From assembly GCA_043802425.1 (NCBI GenBank), contig JAZDLA010000011.1, forward strand, positions 1 through 28,985: a stretch of DNA of 28,985 nucleotides, written 5' to 3'. How positions within the stretch are numbered: the first letter of the stretch is position 1; each line of letters opens with the position of its first letter. The notes under the pieces were generated by a model, which was not told the origin of the DNA, ran no database searches, and saw only the letters and a program-made list of their open reading frames with translations. Shown here piece by piece: positions 17,532-24,994 of this stretch. The stretch is from JAGUYA01 sp043802425 (GTDB taxonomy: Bacteria > Omnitrophota > Gorgyraeia > Gygaellales > Profunditerraquicolaceae). The position numbers and the translations under genes were made by a program.

Positions 17532-18401
17532 CTATAATCCTGCGGCATCCAGAATTAAAGGAACTTTTTTATCCCAGCCGATGGGCATAATGTGTATGCC
17601 CTGGCACATAGGCTTTAATTCTTTAATCAAGCGGCTGGCAATCTCTACTGACTTTACTACCTTATCCTTGGTCTCTTCCATTTCTTTAATCAGATTATCC
17701 GGGACAAATACACCCGCTACATTCTTATTCATATAGCGGGCCATGCCTGCGGATTTTAATAAGACGATACCGGCTAATATCGTGGTTTTGAGATGTTTGA
17801 TTTTACTTAAGAAATTCTCAAAAGTTTTAATATCGTAAACTGCCTGAGTTTGAAAAAATTCTGCGCCAGCTTCGATCTTTTTCTCCATCTTAAGAATCTG
17901 CGGTTCTATCGGGTCTGCGCCGGGGTTGACTACCGCACCCACGCAAAATTTAGGCGCTACTCCCTCCAGCTTATTCCCCTTCATATCTAACCCTTCTTGA
18001 AGTTTTCTTACTACTTGTAATAACTGCACTGAATCTAAATCAAAAACCGGTTTTGCTTCCGGGTGGTCGCCTAAAGTAGTGTGGTCTCCGGTTAAAATCA
18101 GCATATTCTCTATACCTAAAGCTGCTGCGGATAAAATATCAGACTGTAAAGCCAGACGGTTCCTGTCGCGGCAAGTTACCTGAAATATGGGCTCAAGTCC
18201 TTTTTGATTTAACAGGCTAGAGACTGCCAAAGAACCCAGGCGCATCACTGAGCTCTGCAAATCCGTAACGTTTATGGCGTCGACGCGAGTACGGATAAGT
18301 TCGGCGTCTTCTAAGAGAATTTTAGTTTCAATCCCTTTCGGCGGCCCAATCTCCGAAGTCACTAAAAACTTTCCTGATTGTAATTTCTCTTTAAAAGTCA
18401 T
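17532..18401 (-). CDS. metF: 5,10-methylenetetrahydrofolate reductase (MetF type)
   Basis: MetF reduces methylene-THF to methyl-THF, the methyl group for acetyl-CoA synthase or methionine. The 289 residues form one flavin-binding TIM barrel. Glu17 in TSEIGPPKG corresponds to the catalytic glutamate of E. coli MetF, and LTGDHTTLGDHP (about 132-143) matches the flavin/folate loop. No adjacent metV, the zinc/iron-sulfur partner found in many acetogens, is seen, and the electron donor is not defined. The gene has a good AAAGGAG site. It is separated from folD by 199 bases containing a repeat element, and leads directly to cooS. Confidence 0.93.
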   Translation of the reverse strand: MTFKEKLQSGKFLVTSEIGPPKGIETKILLEDAELIRTRVDAINVTDLQSSVMRLGSLAVSSLLNQKGLEPIFQVTCRDRNRLALQSDILSAAALGIENMLILTGDHTTLGDHPEAKPVFDLDSVQLLQVVRKLQEGLDMKGNKLEGVAPKFCVGAVVNPGADPIEPQILKMEKKIEAGAEFFQTQAVYDIKTFENFLSKIKHLKTTILAGIVLLKSAGMARYMNKNVAGVFVPDNLIKEMEETKDKVVKSVEIASRLIKELKPMCQGIHIMPIGWDKKVPLILDAAGL

Positions 18402-18410
18402 TTAACTCCT

Positions 18411-18586
18411 TTTTAGCGGGTGTCTTGTCTGTGCTTTCGCGGGGACGTTTGTTTTGCCCCTGCGAGGCAAAACTGCACTCCCCTGTGGTGCCTCGCTCTC
18501 ACCAACTTCATTTTTAGCAGGTGAGCCATGCCCGCTCGGCATCCTCGGAGGCCCCGCTTGAATCCCAGCCAAGCCACCCGCTAAAA
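18411..18586. repeat. 176-base element with perfect 12-base inverted ends between folD and metF
   Basis: TTTTAGCGGGTG (18411-18422) and its exact reverse complement CACCCGCTAAAA (18575-18586) bound the element. A third, one-mismatch copy, TTTTAGCAGGTG, lies at 18512-18523, so a 75-base unit is nested within. A hairpin GTTTTGCC/GGCAAAAC with a 7-base loop sits at 18451-18473. The element is GC-richer than its surroundings and contains no gene. It fills the only long gap in the Wood-Ljungdahl operon and abuts the metF ribosome site. The ends look like those of a miniature transposable element, but no target duplication is obvious. Confidence 0.8.
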
Positions 18587-18600
18587 CATCTAAAAGAATA

Positions 18601-19443
18601 TTACTGCTGTAATTTTGCTGCTTCGACGACGTTACGCATCAACATGGTCACGGTCAAGGGGCCGACACCGCCGGGAACCGGCGTAATATAGGAGGCGCGT
18701 TTTTCGGCAGCCTCGAATTCTACATCACCGACGATTTTGTCAGCGACTCTATTTATCCCTACATCAATCACAATCGCGCCTTCTTTAACCCATTCGCCTT
18801 TAATTAATCCGGCCTTGCCTACGGCTACAATCAAAACTTCCGCTCTCTTCACATGCTCTTCTAATTTTCCTGCCTTGGATGTGCCGATATGACAGACCGT
18901 AACTGTCGCGAGTTTATCTAATAATAAAAGGGTTAAAGGTTTACCCACAATTTCACTATGCCCCACTACTACCACTTCTTTACCATATAGATCTATGCCT
19001 GTTTCTTGCAATAGCTCCATCACCGCTGCGGGCGTACAAGGTAAAATTTTAGCTTTAGCGAAAACAATCTTACCAATGTTTACCGGATGCATGCCTTCAG
19101 CATCCTTATCGGGTAAAATAAACTGGCTGATTTTTTTATATTCTATCTGGGCAGGAAGCGGCATCTGAATAATAATACCATTTATAGAATTATCCGCATT
19201 TAATTTTTGGATAAATTCAATAAGATTTGATTCTGCCGTAGCAGCATCTAATTTATGGAATTGATACTCAATGCCCAAGCCTTCAGCGGTTTTCTTCTGA
19301 GACTTTGCGTAAGCCTGTGCCCCCGCATTATCGCCGACCTGGATACTGGCTAAAGCCGGTTTTTTCTTTAAAGAGCTGACCTGTTGCCTGATCTCTTCTT
19401 TTATCTTTTCTGCTAAAGGCTTACCCTCTAATAATTTTGCCAA
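18601..19443 (-). CDS. folD: Methylene-THF dehydrogenase (FolD family), cyclohydrolase residue changed
   Basis: FolD normally oxidises methylene-THF and hydrolyses methenyl-THF; in this pathway both run in reverse. The 280 residues are full length, with the NAD(P) motif VVVVGHSEIVGKP and the PGGVGPLTV tail. The Y-x-x-x-K motif holding the cyclohydrolase lysine (human Lys56, E. coli Lys54) reads YAKSQ, giving Gln49. The KDVDG motif reads KDAEG, so Glu116 replaces human Asp125. The QMPLP glutamine (human Gln100) is kept. These changes predict a dehydrogenase with little cyclohydrolase activity, and a separate cyclohydrolase gene overlaps it upstream. Translation starts at a TTG with a strong ribosome site. 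Confidence 0.96.
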   Translation of the reverse strand: MAKLLEGKPLAEKIKEEIRQQVSSLKKKPALASIQVGDNAGAQAYAKSQKKTAEGLGIEYQFHKLDAATAESNLIEFIQKLNADNSINGIIIQMPLPAQIEYKKISQFILPDKDAEGMHPVNIGKIVFAKAKILPCTPAAVMELLQETGIDLYGKEVVVVGHSEIVGKPLTLLLLDKLATVTVCHIGTSKAGKLEEHVKRAEVLIVAVGKAGLIKGEWVKEGAIVIDVGINRVADKIVGDVEFEAAEKRASYITPVPGGVGPLTVTMLMRNVVEAAKLQQ

Positions 19444-19984
19444 CTTTATCCTCCATTTGCGCTCTTATTTTCTTAATTGCTTTATCTTTCTGCTTCAATT
19501 CTTTCCTTATGGATGCGGTTAATTTTTTATCACCTAATGATTTTAGATTAATTTCTATATTAAAATATGCTGAGGCAAAGCCTGCCTCCAATAAAATCGC
19601 CGCTACTGCTACATCGCTAATCAGGTTAACATTGCCTTTGGTTATCAACGCCGGACATAGCCTTATCCCCTCAAAACATAAACGGCAGACCATAAAAGGG
19701 ACATCCAGGGCATCGCGCATATTTTTACTTTTATAAGCGATAATATCTAAATCCACCAAATTCATGAATTCTTCTCTTAGCTTATCGGAACCCTCTAATA
19801 TCTTTTTTAATTCATTTTCATATTTAGCATATCTAGGCTTTCCTAAGGTGAAATTAACCACCATGCTTATTAAGGATGCGCCCATTGCTGAGCTTAATGC
19901 CGCGGCCGAACCTCCACCGGGAGCAGGAAGCTTAGCTGCTAAATCATCTAAATACCTTTTTAATACTGCGTTTTGATAGCTCAT
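19421..19984 (-). CDS. fchA: Methenyltetrahydrofolate cyclohydrolase, FchA/formiminotransferase-cyclodeaminase family
   Basis: This protein interconverts formyl-THF and methenyl-THF. It has 187 residues, the usual size of the stand-alone cyclodeaminase/cyclohydrolase domain. The family motif LPAPGGGSAAAL (19-30) and the downstream acidic region VDLDIIAY (77-84, candidate catalytic Asp78 or Asp80) are present. The ATG overlaps the fhs stop by 4 bases and the gene overlaps folD by 23, so formyl-THF synthetase, cyclohydrolase and dehydrogenase are produced in pathway order. A cyclodeaminase role in histidine breakdown is possible for the family but unlikely here, given the neighbours. Confidence 0.9.
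   Translation of the reverse strand: MSYQNAVLKRYLDDLAAKLPAPGGGSAAALSSAMGASLISMVVNFTLGKPRYAKYENELKKILEGSDKLREEFMNLVDLDIIAYKSKNMRDALDVPFMVCRLCFEGIRLCPALITKGNVNLISDVAVAAILLEAGFASAYFNIEINLKSLGDKKLTASIRKELKQKDKAIKKIRAQMEDKVGKIIRG
19448..19454 (-). promoter_or_regulatory. Ribosome binding site for the folD TTG start
   Basis: GGAGGAT on the minus strand lies 4 bases before TTG, inside the last codons of fchA. It justifies the rare TTG, which gives the family-typical N-terminus MAKLLEGKPLA. It implies coupled translation of fchA and folD. Confidence 0.8.
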
Positions 19985-21675
19985 GATAATCCGATGACCT
20001 CTCCTTTCGTATTAATATCGATTTTTTCGCCTACAGGATGGCTGGGGAGCCCGGGCATAGTGCGCATTTCTCCGCAGAGGGGATATAAAAATCCTGCGCC
20101 GACAGAGGCGCGGATATCCCTGATCGGTAAAATGAAATCCTTAGGCCTTCCTTTAAGACTGGGGTCGTGGGACAAAGAAAGGTGGGTCTTCGCCATACAT
20201 ATAAGCAGCTTATCCCAGCCGCGCTCGGTAAATAATTTAATCTTGGTCTCTGCCAGCTCTGTATATTCTACGTCCCTGGCGCCATAAATCTTTGTGGCGA
20301 TATTCTTAATCTTATCTTTAATAGACAACTCCGGAGGATAAATAGGTTTAAATTTATTCGGCAGGCTTGCGGCCTTAATCACTGCCTTGGCTAAATCTAT
20401 CCCGCCTTTTGAACCTTTACTGAAAACTTCGCTTATCTGGCAAGCGTCTGCCCCTGATTCCAGGGCTTTCTTTTTTACAAATTCTATTTCTTTATCCGTA
20501 TCTGCCTGGAACCTATTAATTGCTACTACTACGGGAACCCCGAAGATTTTAACATTCTCTATCTGTTTGGATAAATTACAAACCCCTTCTTCTATGGCGG
20601 GGATGTTCTCTTTGACCAGGCCTTCATCTAAAGGCTTACCGGCAATAACCTTAAACCTTCCGCTATGGGCCTTAAGCGCCCTGATAGAGCAAACGATTAC
20701 TGCCGCATCGGGTACGAGCCCGCCTACGCGACATTTGATATCAAAGAACTTTTCTGCTCCGCAATCAGCCCCGAAGCCCGCTTCGGTAACCACATAGTCA
20801 GAAAAAGCTAAAGCGATTTTATCCGCCAATATGGAACTATTACCGTGCGCGATATTAGCAAAGGGCCCTGCGTGCACAAAACATGGCGTATGCTCAATAG
20901 TCTGGATAAGGTTAGGCTTTATGGCATCTTTCAGAAGGACGCTCATGCTGCCAGCCACCCTTAAATCCTGCGTAGTTACCGGTTTCCCGTCAAAAGTATC
21001 GGCTAAAACTATTCTGCCGATACGTTGGCGTAAATCAGCTAAATTATTGCTTAAGGCTAATATGGCCATGATTTCTGAGGCAACTGCAATATCAAAGCCG
21101 GTATCCCGCGGAATACCGTCTTCTTTGGTGCCAAGGCCAATTTTCACATTCCTTAAAAACCTATCGCTTACATCTACTACCCTGCGCCAGTAGATTCTTT
21201 CGGGATTGATTTTCAGGGGATTATTTTTAAATACAGAATTATCTAAGAAGGCGGCAGCCAGATTATGGGCTAAACTAATAGCATGTACATCGCCGGTAAA
21301 ATTCAGGTTAAAATCCTCCATAGGTAATACCTGAGAGTACCCGCCCCCTGCTGCCCCGCCCTTTATGCCGAATACCGGACCTAAAGAGGGTTGTCTGATG
21401 CAGGTTGAGGTAAGTTTACCCACTCTATTCAAAGCCATCGAAAGCCCTATGGTGGTAACGGTCTTACCTTCACCTAAAGGAGTAGGGGTAATCGCGGTCA
21501 CTAAAATATATTTACCTCTTTTCCTGTCTTTAATCTTGTCTAGTATGCTTAAATCTATCTTGGCAATATGGTGCCCATAAGGAATAAGGTATTCTTTAGC
21601 AATTTTAAGTTTTTTGGCTATTTTTCCTATGGGTTCTTTTCTTGCCCTCTGTACAATCTCAATATCGGATAACAT
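19981..21675 (-). CDS. fhs: Formate-tetrahydrofolate ligase
   Basis: Fhs activates formate with ATP to 10-formyl-THF, the entry to the methyl branch of the Wood-Ljungdahl pathway. The 564 residues (usual about 557) include the P-loop TPTPLGEGKT (63-72), the GIKGGAAGGG segment and the E-x-G-F-G-A-D motif of the family. A strong AGGAGA site precedes the ATG, 9 bases after yraN. It is the first gene of the folate branch and is followed by fchA with an ATGA overlap. No formate dehydrogenase is in the window, so the source of formate is unknown. Confidence 0.98.
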   Translation of the reverse strand: MLSDIEIVQRARKEPIGKIAKKLKIAKEYLIPYGHHIAKIDLSILDKIKDRKRGKYILVTAITPTPLGEGKTVTTIGLSMALNRVGKLTSTCIRQPSLGPVFGIKGGAAGGGYSQVLPMEDFNLNFTGDVHAISLAHNLAAAFLDNSVFKNNPLKINPERIYWRRVVDVSDRFLRNVKIGLGTKEDGIPRDTGFDIAVASEIMAILALSNNLADLRQRIGRIVLADTFDGKPVTTQDLRVAGSMSVLLKDAIKPNLIQTIEHTPCFVHAGPFANIAHGNSSILADKIALAFSDYVVTEAGFGADCGAEKFFDIKCRVGGLVPDAAVIVCSIRALKAHSGRFKVIAGKPLDEGLVKENIPAIEEGVCNLSKQIENVKIFGVPVVVAINRFQADTDKEIEFVKKKALESGADACQISEVFSKGSKGGIDLAKAVIKAASLPNKFKPIYPPELSIKDKIKNIATKIYGARDVEYTELAETKIKLFTERGWDKLLICMAKTHLSLSHDPSLKGRPKDFILPIRDIRASVGAGFLYPLCGEMRTMPGLPSHPVGEKIDINTKGEVIGLS

Positions 21676-21684
21676 AGGGTTCTC

Positions 21685-22065
21685 CTAATAAGTAAAGCTT
21701 TCGTCTAATTCAAAGGCGTTCCTAATCAACTCTAATCTGGGCTTATCTTCTGCGTAAAATACGCAAACTATATCGAACCTGGACTTTTTACGGAAAAGAT
21801 TATTCTCTTTTAGATACGCCAGAGCCGCCTTGGCAATCTGTCTTTGCTTAAACCCTCCCACCGCCTCCTGCGGGAGCCCATAGCGATCTGAACGCCTAGT
21901 CTTTACTTCTACGAAACAGATTGTATCCCTATCGTAAGCCACGATATCTATTTCGCCTAATCTTGTTTTATAATTTCTGACGAGAATCTTATAGCCGCTT
22001 TTTTCCAAGAAAGCTACGGCTAATTCCTCACCCGATCTTCCTATGGCTAAATTTTTTCTGTGCAC
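21685..22065 (-). CDS. yraN: YraN/UPF0102 family endonuclease-like protein
   Basis: This 126-residue protein of the UPF0102 family has a restriction-endonuclease-like fold. The nuclease-type residues are visible: Glu38 and Asp40 in LGEIDIVAYD, and Glu53 and Lys55 in FVEVKTRRS. The cellular role of the family is not settled; a link to DNA repair or uptake has been proposed. The GTG start overlaps rnhB by 19 bases, and the rplS-rnhB-yraN order is widely conserved. It is followed after 9 bases by fhs, so the housekeeping and C1 blocks may share a transcript. Confidence 0.93.
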   Translation of the reverse strand: MHRKNLAIGRSGEELAVAFLEKSGYKILVRNYKTRLGEIDIVAYDRDTICFVEVKTRRSDRYGLPQEAVGGFKQRQIAKAALAYLKENNLFRKKSRFDIVCVFYAEDKPRLELIRNAFELDESFTY

Positions 22066-22661
22066 CCTAAGAAACTTTTTCTATGGATTCCAGAAGGACC
22101 GAATTTTTTGATTAAGCGCCTATGCTCTTTTGTAGGATAACCCTTATGCTGCAAAAATCCGTATTCTGGATACATCTTATCGTAAAAAGACATAATACGG
22201 TCGCGGATAACCTTAGCTACGATAGAAGCACAGGCAATGCTTTTGGATTTGGCATCACCTTTGATAATACTCGTAGAAGGCAAATCGATATCAAGACCCA
22301 TGTTTCCGTCTATAATAATATGGATGCGCTTATGGGGTTTGTTCCTTAACTTATCCACTAAGGCTAGTATTGCCGCCTCCATGGCGCGACGCGTAGCCAC
22401 CAAAATATTAAGGTTATCGATGATCTTTTCGTTGATTACCCCGACCCCAAATACGGATTTCTGAATAATTTCAGAAAAAGCCTTTTCTCTCTGTAGGGCG
22501 GTTAATTTCTTGGAGTCGTCTATATGGTTACGAAAAGCTGTGGTCTTTAGAGTTACTGCCGCTGCCACTACCGGACCGGCCAGAGGGCCACGACCGGCCT
22601 CGTCTACGCCAATAATTAAATTATAACCTTTTTTTTTAAGTTTACGCTCGTAGTAGAGCAA
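22047..22661 (-). CDS. rnhB: Ribonuclease HII
   Basis: RNase HII cuts RNA in RNA-DNA hybrids and removes single ribonucleotides from DNA. The 204 residues contain the IIGVDEAGRGPLAGPVVAAA motif (Asp20, Glu21), the IIIDGN motif and the SIVAKVIRDR segment, so the active site is complete. An in-frame stop lies three codons upstream of the TTG used here. It is therefore the first possible start, and the YYERKLKKKGY sequence after it matches family N-termini. No good ribosome site is seen. A repeat region separates it from rplS. Confidence 0.95.
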   Translation of the reverse strand: MLYYERKLKKKGYNLIIGVDEAGRGPLAGPVVAAAVTLKTTAFRNHIDDSKKLTALQREKAFSEIIQKSVFGVGVINEKIIDNLNILVATRRAMEAAILALVDKLRNKPHKRIHIIIDGNMGLDIDLPSTSIIKGDAKSKSIACASIVAKVIRDRIMSFYDKMYPEYGFLQHKGYPTKEHRRLIKKFGPSGIHRKSFLGCTEKI

Positions 22662-22682
22662 ATTATTTTAGCAGTTGGCGCC

Positions 22683-22698
22683 TGCCTGCCGGCAGGCA
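22683..22698. repeat. Perfect 16-base palindrome
   Basis: TGCCTGCCGGCAGGCA is a perfect palindrome in the rplS-rnhB gap. It lacks a following T-run in either direction, so it is not a classic terminator. It resembles short dispersed GC-rich palindromes seen in many uncultured bacterial genomes (recollection, not a search). Confidence 0.8.
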
Positions 22699-22703
22699 AG
22701 GAT

Positions 22704-22745
22704 AGCGTTTAGCGTATAGTCTTTAAACGCTACACGCTCTACGCT
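22704..22745. repeat. Six-unit heptanucleotide hairpin between rplS and rnhB
   Basis: Six exact 7-base steps on the plus strand: AGCGTTT, AGCGTAT, AGTCTTT, AAACGCT, ACACGCT, CTACGCT. The first two units are the inverse of the next two, with 12 of 14 positions pairing around a 7-base loop; the sixth extends the pattern. The rplS stop codon (TAG) falls inside the last unit. Same period as the arrays in prmC and spoIID but a different core. Confidence 0.8.
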
Positions 22746-23097
22746 AAGTTTTTTCTTCCTTGGCTTCGATTTTAGTGGCGTGCTTACCGATCTTGCTACG
22801 TAGATAATAAAGCTTTGCCCTTTTTACCTTACCAGAACGCAGCACTTCGATACGTTCAATGCTGGGCGAATATAAAGGAAATACACGCTCGATACCTTCT
22901 CCGTAAGATACCTTCCTTACGGTAAAATTTTTATTTACGCCACTACCGCGCTTAGCAATGACTACGCCCTCAAAAGGATGCAGGCGCACCTTATCTGCCT
23001 CGGGGATTTTAACCATCACCTTAACCGTATCGCCTACATTAAATTTAGGCATCTCTTTATTCGCATATTCGTCATCTATTAGTTTCATCTTATCCAT
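22744..23097 (-). CDS. rplS: 50S ribosomal protein L19
   Basis: L19 lies at the interface of the 30S and 50S subunits. The 117-residue protein has the usual features: FNVGDTVKVMVKI, GVVIAKRGSGVNKNFTVRKVSYGEGIERVFPLY (split here by family numbering, about 40-75), and VKRAKLYYLRSKIGK near the end. It follows trmD by 13 bases with an AAGGAGG-type site, the standard trmD-rplS pairing. The C-terminal KIEAKEEKT ends in a stop codon supplied by the adjacent heptanucleotide repeat. Confidence 0.97.
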   Translation of the reverse strand: MDKMKLIDDEYANKEMPKFNVGDTVKVMVKIPEADKVRLHPFEGVVIAKRGSGVNKNFTVRKVSYGEGIERVFPLYSPSIERIEVLRSGKVKRAKLYYLRSKIGKHATKIEAKEEKT

Positions 23098-23110
23098 GCT
23101 TCCTCCTTAA

Positions 23111-23803
23111 TTATTTATGCTTTAATAAATCTGGCCTGTTTTTTTTAGTTATTTTTATCGCTTGTTTCTTTCTCCATTCGGATATTTTTTTATGATTACC
23201 TGATAAAAGGATGGCCGGCACCTTCAAACCCTCATAATTGGCAGGCCTGGTGTATTGAGGATACTCCAATAGATTACCTGTAAATGATTCAAAATTCAAG
23301 GAATTTTTATCGCCTAATACGCCTGGTATAAGCCGTACCAGGCAATCCACTAAAACCATTGCCGGTAATTCTCCTCCGGTTAAAACATAATCGCCGATAG
23401 AGATCTCTTCATCAACCAAATTAAGCCTCACCCTTTCATCCACGCCTTCATAATGCCCACAGATTAAAATAAGGTGTTTAGATTTAGCTAACCTCTTAGC
23501 TATTTTTTGATTCAATTTTTCTCCCTGGGGACTAAGCAGGATAATTTTGGTCTTTAATCTTTGGCCCCGGATCTTTGGTCTTAAAGCCTTTATTATCCTA
23601 AATATCGGTTCCGGGCTCATGACCATACCTGAACCGCCTCCAAAAGGCCGGTCATCTACCTTCTTATGTTTATCTAAAGTGTATTCCCTGAGGTTATGGA
23701 CACAAATCCTGACCTTACCTTTATGCTGCGCCCGTTTTACGATAGATTCGTTCAGGACGGGTTCAAACATCTCGGGGAATATAGTGATGATGTCTATACG
23801 CAT
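23111..23803 (-). CDS. trmD: tRNA (guanine-37-N1) methyltransferase
   Basis: TrmD methylates G37 of tRNAs reading CNN codons and prevents frameshifting. The 230 residues include FGGGSGMVMSPEPI, LSPQGEKLNQ, ICGHYEGVDERV and the knot segment EISIGDYVLTGGELPAM, so the SPOUT fold and SAM site are complete. The upstream neighbour is tgt, not the usual rimM or rpsP. No Shine-Dalgarno-like sequence precedes the ATG; the 80 bases upstream are a heptanucleotide inverted repeat, which may affect its translation. Confidence 0.97.
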   Translation of the reverse strand: MRIDIITIFPEMFEPVLNESIVKRAQHKGKVRICVHNLREYTLDKHKKVDDRPFGGGSGMVMSPEPIFRIIKALRPKIRGQRLKTKIILLSPQGEKLNQKIAKRLAKSKHLILICGHYEGVDERVRLNLVDEEISIGDYVLTGGELPAMVLVDCLVRLIPGVLGDKNSLNFESFTGNLLEYPQYTRPANYEGLKVPAILLSGNHKKISEWRKKQAIKITKKNRPDLLKHK

Positions 23804-23809
23804 GTTTTT

Positions 23810-23895
23810 AGTAACTAGTAAATTAGTAACTCGTAACTAGTAATTTTATTTATTTTTATATTTTTCTGTTTTTAATTACCAGCTACTAGTTACTG
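23810..23895. repeat. Heptanucleotide inverted repeat between tgt and trmD
   Basis: Near-7-base units are visible on the plus strand: AGTAACT, AGTAAATT, AGTAACT, CGTAACT, then AGTAA. Arms 23824-23845 and 23874-23895 are inverted copies matching at 18 of 22 positions, separated by a T-rich 28 bases. The far arm covers the last two codons and stop of tgt. The near end reaches within 7 bases of the trmD start. It could fold in the tgt-trmD RNA. Confidence 0.8.
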
Positions 23896-24986
23896 GTATA
23901 ATTACTTAAAAATTCCTTTTTGAACTCTAAGAATCTATCTTGCCGAATTGCCTCCCTGATGTTGCGCATTAGCTCTAAATAGAAATGTATATTATGTAGC
24001 GACACTAATCTCAAACCTAAGATTTCGTCCGTATTAAACAGGTGGCGCAGGTATGCCCGGCTAAAATTTTTACAGGCATAACAACTACACCCCTTATCTA
24101 AAGGCCTTGCGTCTTCGGCATAAGCAGCATTTCGAACAACTAATTTTCCTTCGCTGGTGAATGCCGTGCCGTTTCTGCCGTAACGCGTAGGAACCACGCA
24201 ATCGAACATATCAATGCCCAATTCCACTGTTTCCACTATATCCTGTGGTATACCTACACCCATAAGGTAATGGGGCTTATCTTGAGGCAGGTGCCTTAAG
24301 ACACAATTCACGATATTATAGCGTAAGTCTTTGGGCTCGCCAACAGAAACTCCTCCGATAGCATAACCGTCAAAATCCATAGCCGCCAGATGCTGGCTGC
24401 ACTCCTGGCGCAGGTCTTCGTAGGTTGCGCCCTGCACAATGCCAAAAAGTAATGCCTGGTGCTTATGCGCTTCTTTTGAACGCCGCGCCCAATCTAGGGT
24501 CCTCTTCATCGCCACGTTAGCCTGATCTTTAGCGCAGGGATAATGCACGCATTCATCCAGGGGCATAATGATATCTGCGCCCAGGTCTTTCTGAACCCGA
24601 ATAACCTCTTCAGGGGTCAAAAAATGTTTCTTGCCGTCAATGTGGGATTGAAATTCTGTACCTTCGTCGCTAACCTTCCTTAGTAACGCAAGGCTAAATA
24701 CCTGATACCCGCCGCTATCAGTCAATATCGGGCCCGGCCAAGACATAAAATTGCGCAGCCCCCCGGAATTTTTGATTATCTCTGTACCCGGACGCAAAAA
24801 AAGATGATAGGCGTTGGATAAAACAATCTGGGCGCCGCAGTCTTTTAAATCCTGCGGAGAAAGCGCCTTGACTGTCCCCTGAGTACCTACCGGCATAAAA
24901 CAAGGGGTATCGATTATACCATGACTCGTAGTGAGCCTGCCTAACCTCGCCTTACTATGTCTATCTTGGTGAATTAATTCAAACAT
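23886..24986 (-). CDS. tgt: tRNA-guanine transglycosylase
   Basis: Tgt swaps guanine-34 for preQ1 in tRNAs for Asp, Asn, His and Tyr, a step of queuosine formation. The 366 residues are full length. Asp90 in LTDSGGYQVFSL and Asp262 in FDCVVPTRYGRNG fit the catalytic aspartates. The zinc site Cys300-x-Cys302-x2-Cys305-x25-His331 is exact. The gene follows queA by 8 bases, the classic queA-tgt pair. The final codons and stop lie within a repeat arm, so the last two residues are probably repeat-derived. Confidence 0.98.
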   Translation of the reverse strand: MFELIHQDRHSKARLGRLTTSHGIIDTPCFMPVGTQGTVKALSPQDLKDCGAQIVLSNAYHLFLRPGTEIIKNSGGLRNFMSWPGPILTDSGGYQVFSLALLRKVSDEGTEFQSHIDGKKHFLTPEEVIRVQKDLGADIIMPLDECVHYPCAKDQANVAMKRTLDWARRSKEAHKHQALLFGIVQGATYEDLRQECSQHLAAMDFDGYAIGGVSVGEPKDLRYNIVNCVLRHLPQDKPHYLMGVGIPQDIVETVELGIDMFDCVVPTRYGRNGTAFTSEGKLVVRNAAYAEDARPLDKGCSCYACKNFSRAYLRHLFNTDEILGLRLVSLHNIHFYLELMRNIREAIRQDRFLEFKKEFLSNYTSN

Positions 24987-24994
24987 TTAAGCTT

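Noticed and set aside
18451..18473. GTTTTGCC/GGCAAAAC hairpin as a transcription terminator
   Set aside because: No T-run follows on the minus strand; treated as part of the repeat element instead.
18512..18586. tRNA-like sequence (a T-arm-like TTGAATCCC on the plus strand)
   Set aside because: No anticodon arm or full acceptor stem can be drawn; inverted ends explain it better.
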